Source: Endomicrobium sp. (GTDB taxonomy: Bacteria; Elusimicrobiota; Endomicrobiia; Endomicrobiales; Endomicrobiaceae). Taken from it: 5,902 nt of DNA. Below are positions 1-5,902 of this stretch, piece by piece. The translations under genes were made by a program, and so were the position numbers. How positions within the stretch are numbered: the stretch's first letter is position 1; the number at the start of each line of letters is the position of its first letter. Location of the stretch: positions 1 to 5,902 of the forward strand of contig JAITKZ010000038.1 in assembly GCA_031278115.1 (NCBI GenBank). The letters run 5' to 3'. The notes under the pieces are model-generated. The model made no database searches and was not told the origin of the DNA. It worked only from the letters and a program-made list of their open reading frames with translations.

Positions 1-2199
1 GCAATAAAGTCCGCTTCTGCAAAAATTTCTAATAGTGAAATAAGGATTGATAAAGGTTTTTGTGATTTAAATAACAATAAATATTTTTTAGATTTATTTT
101 TGCTAAATATTCATGCTGGACCGACTGATTTGTTTGGAAACATTAAACTGTCTGGCGATATAGTAGAAGAGAACGGGAGTTCTATATTTAATGGTATTGT
201 TGATTTAAATAATTTGTGGGTGAATAAATATAAATTAAATCATTATCTTTTTAATTACTCCTTTAAAGAAGGTAGATTAAAACTTTTTCAAAAACCAAGT
301 GATGAAAATAATGATTTTGACTTATCCGGTGAAATTATTTTTGGCAACACCTTATCAGTGAAGAAATTGAATGTTGTAAGAAAATTGTCATATTTTGATA
401 TGTCAGGAAATTTTTCAAAAGATCGCATAAATCTTGAAGTTGCAGGCTATAGTATTGATTGGAAATTTATGTCAAATCTTTTTGATTTGCCTGCAGGATT
501 AGAAGGCGACGCTGATATACATATTAAACTCAAAGGCAATGCGAGTTCTCTTGACGGCAATATGTCAATTACTTCAACAAATGGGACTTTGATGAATGTT
601 CCGTTTGACAAATTGGGCATTTATATGGATTTTTATGGTAGTCATGCCTATATAAAAGAAGCGTTTGTTTCAAAAAGAAATAGTGGTATAAATATTTCTG
701 TAAAGGGAAGTTTTCCTATTTGTTTAAGCGAAAAAACATCTAAAGAAATTGTAGATATTTCCTATGAGGTTGAAGATAACAATCTTAGTATCTTAAAATA
801 TTTTTCAGATAGTTTTTTAAATCCTTTAAACGGCAAACTATTGTTGAAAGGTGCTATAAGGGGAAATTATAAAAATTTAAAAAGCAATGCGACGCTTTCA
901 GTTTACAACGGAATGTTCCATTCTAATGGCTATCTTGATAAGATAAAAAATGTATCAGTTGAGGCATCTCTTACTGACAATTTAATTAAAATTAATAAGT
1001 TTACCTTTAATTCAGGCGCGGGAAAAGTAAGTATTGCGGGACAAATAAAACTTAAGAATTTTATTATAAAGGATTTTGATATTAGCGCTGTTACGGAAGG
1101 GAAAAAAGGAATTCCTATATCTGTGCCTCAGTTGCCTGTTTCAAAATTTATGGGATCAAAGTCTCTATTGAAAGATTATTCGTCAGGAAAACCTTTGTTT
1201 GATATTAAAATTACCGGAACTCCAGAAAAACCTTTGATTTCTGGTTATATTGTTTTGGAAGATACAAGGTTTACTTTCCCTGGGGAAAAAGATAATGAGG
1301 ATTCTAATTTTTCACTCCCGGTAAGTACTGAATTTGACTTGGATTTGCGTAGCGGCATAAATACGAAATTTGAAAATTCAATTGTTTTTTCTTTGATAAG
1401 AGGATCTTTGCACATAAACGGGAGTCTCAATAGTTTGAAATCTAAAGGAATTATTGAATCAACAAGTGGTAGATTGAACTATTTTGGGAGAAGCTTTGAT
1501 ATACTAAGCGCCAAATTAGAAATAATTGACGATAATCAAATTTATGTAACTGTAGAAGGGGAAACTGTGATTCCTTCAAAGACAGTCGGAAAATCCGAAA
1601 GGATAAAATTATTTGTCAAAAGGTGTAAACTATCTGAACTTTCAAAAGACAATGCAATAAGCTTTAGCTCAAAAGATGAGCCGAATATGGATCCTCAAAA
1701 AGCTTATGATAAAGCTATGGGTAGGGACCAAGATAAAGGAATAAATTCTTCAACAGTAGAATCGGGTCTTGATTTTAGAGCAAAGCAAGCTGCATTAAGA
1801 TATTTTAATCAGCACTTTTCAACTCTTCTGGCAAGATCATTATTATGTAAAGTTGGTATTAATAATGTTAGGGTTTCTTATGTAAATACAAATGATACCG
1901 TTTCTGCAGACAAAAATCCTGGACTTGTTAATTTGTTATCTGGGACAAGGTATACAGCGGAGAAGAACATAAGTAAAGACATTTTATTCGGATATAACTT
2001 AACTTTTGCCGAGTTTAACAGAAGACTTGACTTGAGACATGGTATAGAACTGCAGTATAGATTAGCGCCGAATTTATTTTTGAAAGGAAGTTATGAGTTT
2101 GATGCTGAAGAAGGTTCCAGAGACAGAGAACAGGACAAATCAATAATACTTCAACGTCAATTGAAATTCGGACCATCAAAAAACATAAAAAGCAAATGA
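1..2199 (+). CDS. tamB: TamB/DUF490-family translocation and assembly module protein, C-terminal part (5' end outside window)
   Basis: The frame is open from the first base to the TGA at 2197-2199, giving 732 residues, so the true start lies left of the window; the TTG at 100 and later ATGs are internal. The sequence is a long run of short beta-strands with repeated G-x-hydrophobic-x-hydrophobic patterns, as expected of the AsmA/TamB beta-groove fold. The most diagnostic block is around 1200-1560: 'ITGTPEKPLISGYIVLEDT', then 'GSLHINGSL' and 'SGRLNYFGRSFDILSAKLEI', the usual TamB C-terminal layout. The last part (about 1950-2170) has alternating strands ending in 'SIILQRQLKFG'. TamB proteins sit in the inner membrane, span the periplasm and act in outer-membrane protein assembly and/or phospholipid transport. 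The tail after the last strand is lysine-rich (GPSKNIKSK) rather than ending on an aromatic residue. There are no frameshifts or internal stops. The gene ends in front of the shared terminator. Confidence 0.85.
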   Translation, partial: AIKSASAKISNSEIRIDKGFCDLNNNKYFLDLFLLNIHAGPTDLFGNIKLSGDIVEENGSSIFNGIVDLNNLWVNKYKLNHYLFNYSFKEGRLKLFQKPSDENNDFDLSGEIIFGNTLSVKKLNVVRKLSYFDMSGNFSKDRINLEVAGYSIDWKFMSNLFDLPAGLEGDADIHIKLKGNASSLDGNMSITSTNGTLMNVPFDKLGIYMDFYGSHAYIKEAFVSKRNSGINISVKGSFPICLSEKTSKEIVDISYEVEDNNLSILKYFSDSFLNPLNGKLLLKGAIRGNYKNLKSNATLSVYNGMFHSNGYLDKIKNVSVEASLTDNLIKINKFTFNSGAGKVSIAGQIKLKNFIIKDFDISAVTEGKKGIPISVPQLPVSKFMGSKSLLKDYSSGKPLFDIKITGTPEKPLISGYIVLEDTRFTFPGEKDNEDSNFSLPVSTEFDLDLRSGINTKFENSIVFSLIRGSLHINGSLNSLKSKGIIESTSGRLNYFGRSFDILSAKLEIIDDNQIYVTVEGETVIPSKTVGKSERIKLFVKRCKLSELSKDNAISFSSKDEPNMDPQKAYDKAMGRDQDKGINSSTVESGLDFRAKQAALRYFNQHFSTLLARSLLCKVGINNVRVSYVNTNDTVSADKNPGLVNLLSGTRYTAEKNISKDILFGYNLTFAEFNRRLDLRHGIELQYRLAPNLFLKGSYEFDAEEGSRDREQDKSIILQRQLKFGPSKNIKSK

Positions 2200-2317
2200 A
2201 TGAAATTTAATATAAAGACGAAGATAGGATCTTCCTTATGTTATTCCTAATTAAAATTTAAAAGCACCCTTATGTATTAGATTTATAAGGGTGCTTTTTT
2301 TAAAAAAAAGAGTTTTT
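2200..2317. other. Intergenic region between two convergent genes
   Basis: This 118-base gap separates the end of the tamB-like gene from the end of the minus-strand gene. It holds the hairpin terminator described separately. A 16-codon reading frame starting at ATG 2200 and ending at TAA 2248-2250 (MKFNIKTKIGSSLCYS) follows the tamB stop directly. It has no ribosome binding site, so I do not call it a gene. Nothing else is visible. Confidence 0.7.
2260..2301. terminator. Rho-independent terminator, probably bidirectional
   Basis: Bases 2260-2273 (AAAAGCACCCTTAT) pair perfectly with 2285-2298 (ATAAGGGTGCTTTT) around an 11-base loop. On the plus strand a run of T at 2295-2301 follows the GC-rich core, a textbook intrinsic terminator for the tamB-like gene. 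Read on the minus strand, the same stem is followed by TTTTAAATTTTAA, a weaker U-rich tract that could end the leftward transcript. The position between two converging genes fits this double role. Confidence 0.85.
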
Positions 2318-3043
2318 TTAAGCAGCGCCGAGTATATTCTTCACGGCTGAAACAGGCGCTTTTGCTCTATTGCCTGTCTCTTCAACAACTTTCCTAAACG
2401 ATACGGTATTTATTAGATCATTTGCTATTGCTAAATATATGTAAAGTTTTCTGTAAGGGTTATCCGTATCAGCAGTACGGATAATACTGTCAATGTCTCT
2501 TTCTTCATCTATTTGTTTGTAAATAGAGTTTGCAAACGTTATCATTTGTGTCCTGAGATTTGCCAATGTTGCAGAGCTTAGCTCTTGCGCTTGTTCAAAG
2601 GTCGTCTTAGCTTGTCCAATGAATTCTTTTAGCGCAGAAGGGGATTTAAAGAGTTGATTTTCAGAATCTATTATAAGCGCTGCGGTCAAAATAATAGCTA
2701 AAGATTGTTTATCGCTTGAGGCATTCATATTGAATATTTCATGCGATAAGTCAAACGCTTGCAGATATTGGCTTAGCACATAAGATTCAATAGACCCTCT
2801 CAAAAATCCTACTGCCTCCATAACAGAAACGTCATTTGCCGCTGTTGCCCGATCTGATGATGCTCTAGCGCAGAGAAGTTCAATATGTTTCTTTACCGCT
2901 TCGTCTGTTAATCCTGCTTGCGCAAGAGCTTCTTTGATTTCTAAAGGAGTAACTGATGAAGAATTTTTTAATACTAATTTTAACAAAGCTCTAACATTTC
3001 TTGCTCCTGCGTCTATTTTTTTGCTCAAGGATTCGGCGCCCTC
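2318..3043 (-). CDS. C-terminal helical fragment of the broken large protein
   Basis: The frame opens after a TAA at 3044-3046 and ends with TAA at 2318-2320, giving up to 241 residues ending in VKNILGAA. The first possible start is TTG at 3026-3028 (236 residues), but it has no Shine-Dalgarno and is probably not a true start. The sequence looks almost entirely alpha-helical: segments such as NVRALLKLVLKN, PLEIKEALAQAGL, DEAVKKHIELLCAR, SALKEFIGQAKTTFEQAQEL and YRKLYIYLAIANDLI are amphipathic or leucine/alanine-rich. I see no signal peptide, membrane span or catalytic motif, and do not recognise the family. It overlaps the preceding frame by about 50 bases, which is best explained by a +1 frameshift in that overlap. 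It is the tail of the large gene and ends 20 bases before the shared terminator stem. Confidence 0.65.
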   Translation of the reverse strand, partial: EGAESLSKKIDAGARNVRALLKLVLKNSSSVTPLEIKEALAQAGLTDEAVKKHIELLCARASSDRATAANDVSVMEAVGFLRGSIESYVLSQYLQAFDLSHEIFNMNASSDKQSLAIILTAALIIDSENQLFKSPSALKEFIGQAKTTFEQAQELSSATLANLRTQMITFANSIYKQIDEERDIDSIIRTADTDNPYRKLYIYLAIANDLINTVSFRKVVEETGNRAKAPVSAVKNILGAA

Positions 3044-3545
3044 TTAAATAACCTTTATCCTTTGCTTTTAATTGCGCTCCTTCATCTATTTTTGCCGCAT
3101 GCGTTTCTTCATCAATTGATACTATAGCTAAAACATTGTATTTGGTTAAGTCTCCAAGAGCATCTTTGATTGCTTTATTTTTAAGATGTATCGTATTTCT
3201 TTCAGTTGTTATATTGTTTTTGCCAGAGACTTGTCTCAATACTTCAAGAACTGCTTTAATGGTTTCAATGTTTTCAATTTCGCCAGCCTCCAAGCTTATT
3301 CCTTCAAAGCCAAGTCCCATAAGTACTCTAAACAGATTCTCATAATTGGTTGTTTTGTTAATGCTTACTTGGATTATAGGTCTAAGCCCCAAAGAGCGAA
3401 TTATGCTGCTAGCGATTTCTTTAAGATTTCCTTGAACCGACGCTGAATTTATTGTTTCAAAATCAAAATCTGTTATATTTAAAATAATCGTCGTTGCTCC
3501 TGCTTTTTTCTTTATAGAAGCTGCTTCTTTAATAAATTCACTTTT
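2991..3545 (-). CDS. Beta/alpha-repeat (TIM-barrel-like) fragment of the broken large protein
   Basis: The frame opens after a TAG at 3546-3548 and stops with TAG at 2991-2993, allowing 184 residues. A TTG at 3390-3392 would give a 133-residue protein but has no ribosome binding site, and clearly protein-like sequence lies upstream of it (SEFIKEAASIKKKAGATTI). Hydrophobic strands alternate with amphipathic helices: TTIILNIT, helix GNLKEIASSIIRSLG, RPIIQVSI, helix YENLFRVLMGLG, EGISLEAG, helix IETIKAVLEVLRQVSG, NNITTERN, helix KAIKDALGDLTK, NVLAIVSI. This is the pattern of a (beta/alpha)-barrel or similar alpha/beta fold. A preceding strand (LVGVYTAW) sits at the end of the neighbouring frame, which shows that the domain is split by the frameshift at the A4 tract. 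The last 20 or so residues (RGRRILEQKNRRRSKKC) look unlike the rest and are probably read out of frame. No function can be assigned. Confidence 0.6.
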   Translation of the reverse strand, partial: KSEFIKEAASIKKKAGATTIILNITDFDFETINSASVQGNLKEIASSIIRSLGLRPIIQVSINKTTNYENLFRVLMGLGFEGISLEAGEIENIETIKAVLEVLRQVSGKNNITTERNTIHLKNKAIKDALGDLTKYNVLAIVSIDEETHAAKIDEGAQLKAKDKGYLRGRRILEQKNRRRSKKC

Positions 3546-5388
3546 CTAGTCCCCATGCTGTATATACGCCTACAAGCCCTTGTGACATGTCTCCTGATTC
3601 GTATAATTGCTGTGTAAGTTGCTGCGATGATTGTTTGTGCAAAGCAGGGGGAAAACCTACAAAATCCATCATTGCAACGCCTTCTGCGCTTATTCCTAGC
3701 TTTGTCACTCTGTTTAGCTCTTCCCTCAAAACTCTGTTTGTGTTTAGGTTGTTGGCAAAATACTGCGCTGCTGCTGCAAAGTTTTGAGCTGCTGCCGTAG
3801 GATTTTGCTCTAAATCAGCTCCTCCTCCTTTTAGCTTCAATCCTATAAAGCATTTGCCTTGAGCGTTTTGTCTTACATAAACATCATATACTAAACCGTT
3901 AAATGATACGTTTACGCTCATTCTCCTGCTGTATCCTGTTGGAACTAAGATGTTTGATGGTATGTGTTCAACTACAGCTGTTGCGTAATCGCTTGTTGCT
4001 CCTCCAAATTTATCTGCATAGCTTGATGCAGATATTAAGCTTCCGCCTGAAGCATTTGCTACAAATAAGCTTAAAGGTTTTAGTTTACTTGTTTGGACGC
4101 TTGTTGCACCGACTGACAGCTCTCCCTGCGCTGTTGCTAGCAATTCTATAGCCACTTCTCTTTGCGGTAGCCCTGTATATAATTTTGATATTCTTTCTGC
4201 TTCTTCAATGCTTATTCCCGCAGCTATACTGACTATACGGGCATCTTGTAAAGTATCAGGTAGATCAATGCCGTAAGGGGGAATCCATGCTACTGATACT
4301 CCTGCCCATTCTGTTGTAAATTTCCTTGCAGCACCAGATGTTGTTATATGAAGGCTTACAAATCTCCACAGTCCAGCTATAAAAATCTGTGTGCTTTCCA
4401 AAAATCCTAACCATTTGTGTATGAACGCTTTAAATCCACTTTTAAACCCTTTAAAATCTTTCGCTTCAATATAACTAATATGATCCAACTCCCTCATGCT
4501 TTTTACTGTAAGAGATATTATTCCACTTCTTCCACTTTCTAAACTTCTTTGGACTTCTTGAAGGTTAAACTGTATCTTTCCGTCTTCTGTTGTTCTCATT
4601 GTTCCTTGCGCTAAAGTAAAGCTTGCTTTAATGGTGTCTGTAATATCTGTAACGCTTGTTTCATTTACAGATAATTCTCTTTTCCATTTTGTTTCATTAG
4701 AAGTTGTTATTATCCTTATAAACCTTGCAGTAAGAGCGTCGTTGCCTAAGACTGCTTTTACAAAACTGTGTTGTATTTCAAACGGCAACTCTCTAATTAA
4801 TCTTGCAAACGCTTCCACCCTTGGATCAATATCAATTTCTTCTTCCTGTACTATCGGTATAGATTCTATTTGTGTTATTTGTTGTGTTCTTTGGGAAGCT
4901 TCTTTTCTTTTAAAGTATTCTTGAATTAGTTTAGTAGTTACAGTTCCGCTCAATCTTTTCAAAGCTTCAGGTGTATTTTCTCCTTTAATAGCTTCATTAA
5001 ACTTTCTTTTAATGTCATGGTCACTCAAACTTTCCACACCATTTGGGAAAATTTCGCTAAATGTACGTTCTATCCAATCCTTATGATTTCTTAAAAGTTC
5101 CTCCACAACTTCGTCCACTGACGCCCCTTGAGGCATGGTTTGGAAGTTGAGTGGTCTAAAGGCATCGCCAAAAGAAACTAGGAATTCTTCAAGCCAGCTA
5201 AAATTCTTGTATATGAAGAAAAGAGCTTTGTTTTCAGGATTTGCAAATTCTCTATGTGCTAACTCATGTTTTAAAAAAATATGGAATAGTTTTTTGTTTT
5301 TAGTATTTTTCCCATCTTCATCAAAAAATAGATGTCTTGCCAAGAAAAAATTCACGACTATTTTATCTTCAGCTTGGTCATAATGCAT
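3538..5388 (-). CDS. Putative zinc metalloprotease-like domain plus long uncharacterised region (largest fragment of the broken gene)
   Basis: This open frame has 616 residues from ATG 5386-5388 to TGA 3538-3540. The ATG is probably internal: no Shine-Dalgarno precedes it, and coding sequence continues upstream in another frame. Residues 41-45 are HELAH, a match to the HExxH zinc-binding motif, inside a helix (FHIFLKHELAHREFAN). A glutamate pair in SWLEEFLVSFGDAF (residues 67-68) lies 22 residues after the second histidine and could supply the third zinc ligand as in gluzincins; this is inference. Residues about 90-165 are charged and helical, and 165-190 is a Q/E-rich linker. Residues 190-350 are mixed, with a hydrophobic amphipathic stretch at 318-347. 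Residues 420-520 are beta-rich (for example SVNVSFNGLVYDVYV), 530-550 are Ala/Asn-rich, and 565-612 start the alternating beta/alpha region that continues in the next frame. The family is not recognised. Confidence 0.7.
   Translation of the reverse strand: MHYDQAEDKIVVNFFLARHLFFDEDGKNTKNKKLFHIFLKHELAHREFANPENKALFFIYKNFSWLEEFLVSFGDAFRPLNFQTMPQGASVDEVVEELLRNHKDWIERTFSEIFPNGVESLSDHDIKRKFNEAIKGENTPEALKRLSGTVTTKLIQEYFKRKEASQRTQQITQIESIPIVQEEEIDIDPRVEAFARLIRELPFEIQHSFVKAVLGNDALTARFIRIITTSNETKWKRELSVNETSVTDITDTIKASFTLAQGTMRTTEDGKIQFNLQEVQRSLESGRSGIISLTVKSMRELDHISYIEAKDFKGFKSGFKAFIHKWLGFLESTQIFIAGLWRFVSLHITTSGAARKFTTEWAGVSVAWIPPYGIDLPDTLQDARIVSIAAGISIEEAERISKLYTGLPQREVAIELLATAQGELSVGATSVQTSKLKPLSLFVANASGGSLISASSYADKFGGATSDYATAVVEHIPSNILVPTGYSRRMSVNVSFNGLVYDVYVRQNAQGKCFIGLKLKGGGADLEQNPTAAAQNFAAAAQYFANNLNTNRVLREELNRVTKLGISAEGVAMMDFVGFPPALHKQSSQQLTQQLYESGDMSQGLVGVYTAWGLEK
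5254..5268 (-). other. HExxH zinc-protease-like motif (HELAH)
   Basis: The codons CAT GAG TTA GCA CAT read HELAH. The motif is preceded by a hydrophobic helix (KLFHIFLK) and followed 22 residues later by an EE pair in WLEEF. HExxH is the catalytic and zinc-binding signature of many metallopeptidases, but a five-residue match alone does not prove activity. Confidence 0.55.
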
Positions 5389-5396
5389 AACAACAC

Positions 5397-5477
5397 CGGG
5401 TCCATATCAAAACCGAATTCCACTATGTCGTCATTGAAATCATCTGGAAGCATCTCACGAAGTTTTGTTTCAAAAAA
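5397..5477 (-). pseudogene. Short out-of-frame segment linking the membrane hairpin to the protease-like domain
   Basis: Between the stop at 5470-5472 and the ATG at 5388, neither flanking frame is usable, but a third frame reads ETKLREMLPDDFNDDIVEF followed by GFDMDP. This acidic, protein-like stretch joins smoothly to FNQEQFF on one side and to GVVMHYDQAEDKIVV on the other. The entry break coincides with a run of seven T on the coding strand (5472-5478), where removing one T restores the frame. The exit break lies around the CCCGG at 5398-5402, where adding one base restores it. The two shifts compensate each other, so the flanking fragments are in the same frame. Confidence 0.55.
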
Positions 5478-5736
5478 ACTGTTCTTGGTTAAAATCGTAA
5501 ACATCACCCCAACGAGTCAACTCTACACCGCTTAATTTCTCTTTTTGCCTGCTAAGTTTGTTCCCAGCATCTGATATTTCACCTTCTTGCCAAAACTCAA
5601 AGCAAGCCACAATACCACAGGGAACCATAATAGCAAGAGGAATAAGCATAAACGGCAACGCCCATGACATAAATGGAATTAACACCAAAAATACAACTGA
5701 AATGTTTGCCGCTATAAAACTTACTAACGCCGTCAT
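5470..5736 (-). CDS. Two-membrane-segment N-terminal fragment of the broken large protein
   Basis: This 88-residue frame runs from ATG 5734-5736 to TGA 5470-5472. Residues 3-24 and about 27-47 are strongly hydrophobic (for example ISVVFLVLIPFMSWALPFML and LIPLAIMVPCGIVACF), forming a likely transmembrane hairpin with a short turn. After it comes a charged stretch (EFWQEGEISDAGNKLSRQKE) and then DVYDFNQEQFF. The ATG overlaps the TGA of the preceding frame as ATGA, and GGGAAGGG lies directly upstream, so translational coupling to an upstream gene is possible. However, the same frame extends upstream to 5763 and reads KVCNECGKGM, which suggests that the ATG may be internal and the preceding frame broken. 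It probably anchors the protease-like domain to the cytoplasmic membrane. Confidence 0.6.
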   Translation of the reverse strand: MTALVSFIAANISVVFLVLIPFMSWALPFMLIPLAIMVPCGIVACFEFWQEGEISDAGNKLSRQKEKLSGVELTRWGDVYDFNQEQFF

Positions 5737-5902
5737 TCCCTTCCCGCACTCATTACAGACTTTTCAAGCGGCCTTTCTGCTTCACCTATCCCTCTTTGTT
5801 CAACAAAAACTCCCTCTACATTGCGTATGTATCTCTTGCCGTCTATTGTTATCGTTACCTCTTCTTCTTTTTGCACTTCCCCTGCCATTCTAAATGCCGT
5901 TC
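5733..5902 (-). CDS. C-terminal end of an upstream reading frame, or N-terminal part of the same broken gene (partial)
   Basis: The frame is open from the right edge of the window to a TGA at 5733-5735, giving about 55 residues. An ATG at 5886-5888 starts MAGEVQKEEVTITIDGKRY, but the 14 bases visible upstream show no Shine-Dalgarno, so the frame more likely continues outside the window. The visible part has one beta-like stretch (EEVTITIDGKRYIRNVEGVFV) followed by a charged segment (EQRGIGEAERPLEK). Two readings are possible: a separate gene ending in an ATGA overlap with the next, or the N-terminal portion of the large gene with an indel between 5737 and 5763, after which the sequence continues as CNECGKGM and the membrane hairpin. 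I cannot assign a function. Confidence 0.5.
   Translation of the reverse strand, partial: TAFRMAGEVQKEEEVTITIDGKRYIRNVEGVFVEQRGIGEAERPLEKSVMSAGRE

Larger units (their letters stand above)
2318..5902 (-). pseudogene. Large multidomain membrane-anchored metalloprotease-like gene, broken by several frameshifts (5' end outside window)
   Basis: Six successive reading frames on the minus strand read best as one gene of at least about 1,150 residues. Frames change near 5737-5763, 5472-5478 (A7 on the plus strand), 5396-5409, 3540-3545 (T4) and 3016-3043 (T7 or CCC). At each change one frame stops close to where the next opens. The 5396-5409, 3540-3545 and 3016-3043 breaks lack a Shine-Dalgarno and a good start, and plausible protein sequence carries over, for example DMDP/GVVMHYDQ and YTAWGLE/SEFIKEAA. 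Restored order: upstream part, CNECG motif, TM hairpin, HELAH protease-like domain, long middle region, beta/alpha repeats, helical tail. All lesions are single-base-type indels and none is a nonsense substitution, which suggests recent decay or assembly error. The alternative is a cluster of separate small genes, which the missing start signals make unlikely, except at 5734-5736 where an ATGA overlap exists. Confidence 0.6.

Noticed and set aside
1245..1430. 61-codon open frame on the minus strand inside the tamB-like gene
   Set aside because: It lies fully within a strongly supported coding frame on the other strand and has no ribosome binding site or protein-like features.
3136..3446. Two overlapping plus-strand frames opposite the beta/alpha fragment
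   Set aside because: Both are antisense shadows of the minus-strand coding sequence, rich in Ser/Phe/Leu as expected of such complements, without start signals.
3903..4151. 82-codon leucine-rich plus-strand frame, superficially membrane-like
   Set aside because: It is the complement of the large minus-strand frame; the leucine richness comes from reading complementary codons, and no Shine-Dalgarno is present.
3538..5388. Reading the 616-residue frame as an intact stand-alone gene
   Set aside because: Its ATG lacks a ribosome binding site, coding sequence continues on both sides in other frames, and the beta/alpha domain at its C-terminus is cut mid-fold.
5558..5893. 111-codon plus-strand frame ending in a Leu/Pro/Ser-rich stretch
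   Set aside because: It is antisense to the membrane-hairpin fragment and the upstream partial frame, which have better protein character and consistent direction.
1..5902. CRISPR array, tRNA/rRNA genes, insertion sequence or long direct repeats
   Set aside because: I saw no regularly spaced repeats, no cloverleaf or rRNA-like segments, no transposase-like protein and no terminal inverted repeats; the only clear inverted repeat is the terminator.

Overview
The window is bacterial, AT-rich and holds two convergent transcription units separated by a short intergenic region with a hairpin terminator. The plus-strand gene is TamB-like, which implies a Gram-negative-type (diderm) cell envelope. 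The low GC, the TamB protein and a decaying large multidomain gene would fit a reduced host-associated diderm such as an Endomicrobium-like member of Elusimicrobiota. That placement is an inference from general impression, not from any marker gene.

Layout. Positions 1-2199 (+) are the C-terminal 732 residues of a TamB/DUF490-family protein whose start lies left of the window. It is intact throughout. Positions 2200-2317 are intergenic and contain a 14-bp inverted-repeat terminator at 2260-2298 that appears to serve both strands. Positions 2318-5902 (-) carry a chain of reading frames that look like one large gene broken by about five small indels. Read from right to left the frames are: 5733-5902 (enters from outside the window), 5470-5736 (two membrane segments), a short stretch near 5397-5477, 3538-5388 (HELAH metalloprotease-like motif plus a long multidomain region), 2991-3545 (beta/alpha repeats) and 2318-3043 (all-helical C-terminus).

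The internal breaks have no ribosome binding site and no convincing start. At the A4 tract near 3542 the two open frames overlap by only a few bases, and protein-like sequence continues in the next frame at each break. Reconstructed, the product is a membrane-anchored protein of at least about 1,150 residues: N-terminal part, TM hairpin, putative zinc metalloprotease, long uncharacterised middle, barrel-like beta/alpha region, helical tail. I do not recognise the family and assign no gene symbol. Whether the breaks are real decay, assembly indels or slippage-rescued sites cannot be settled from the sequence alone. The undamaged 2.2-kb tamB beside it leans towards real decay.
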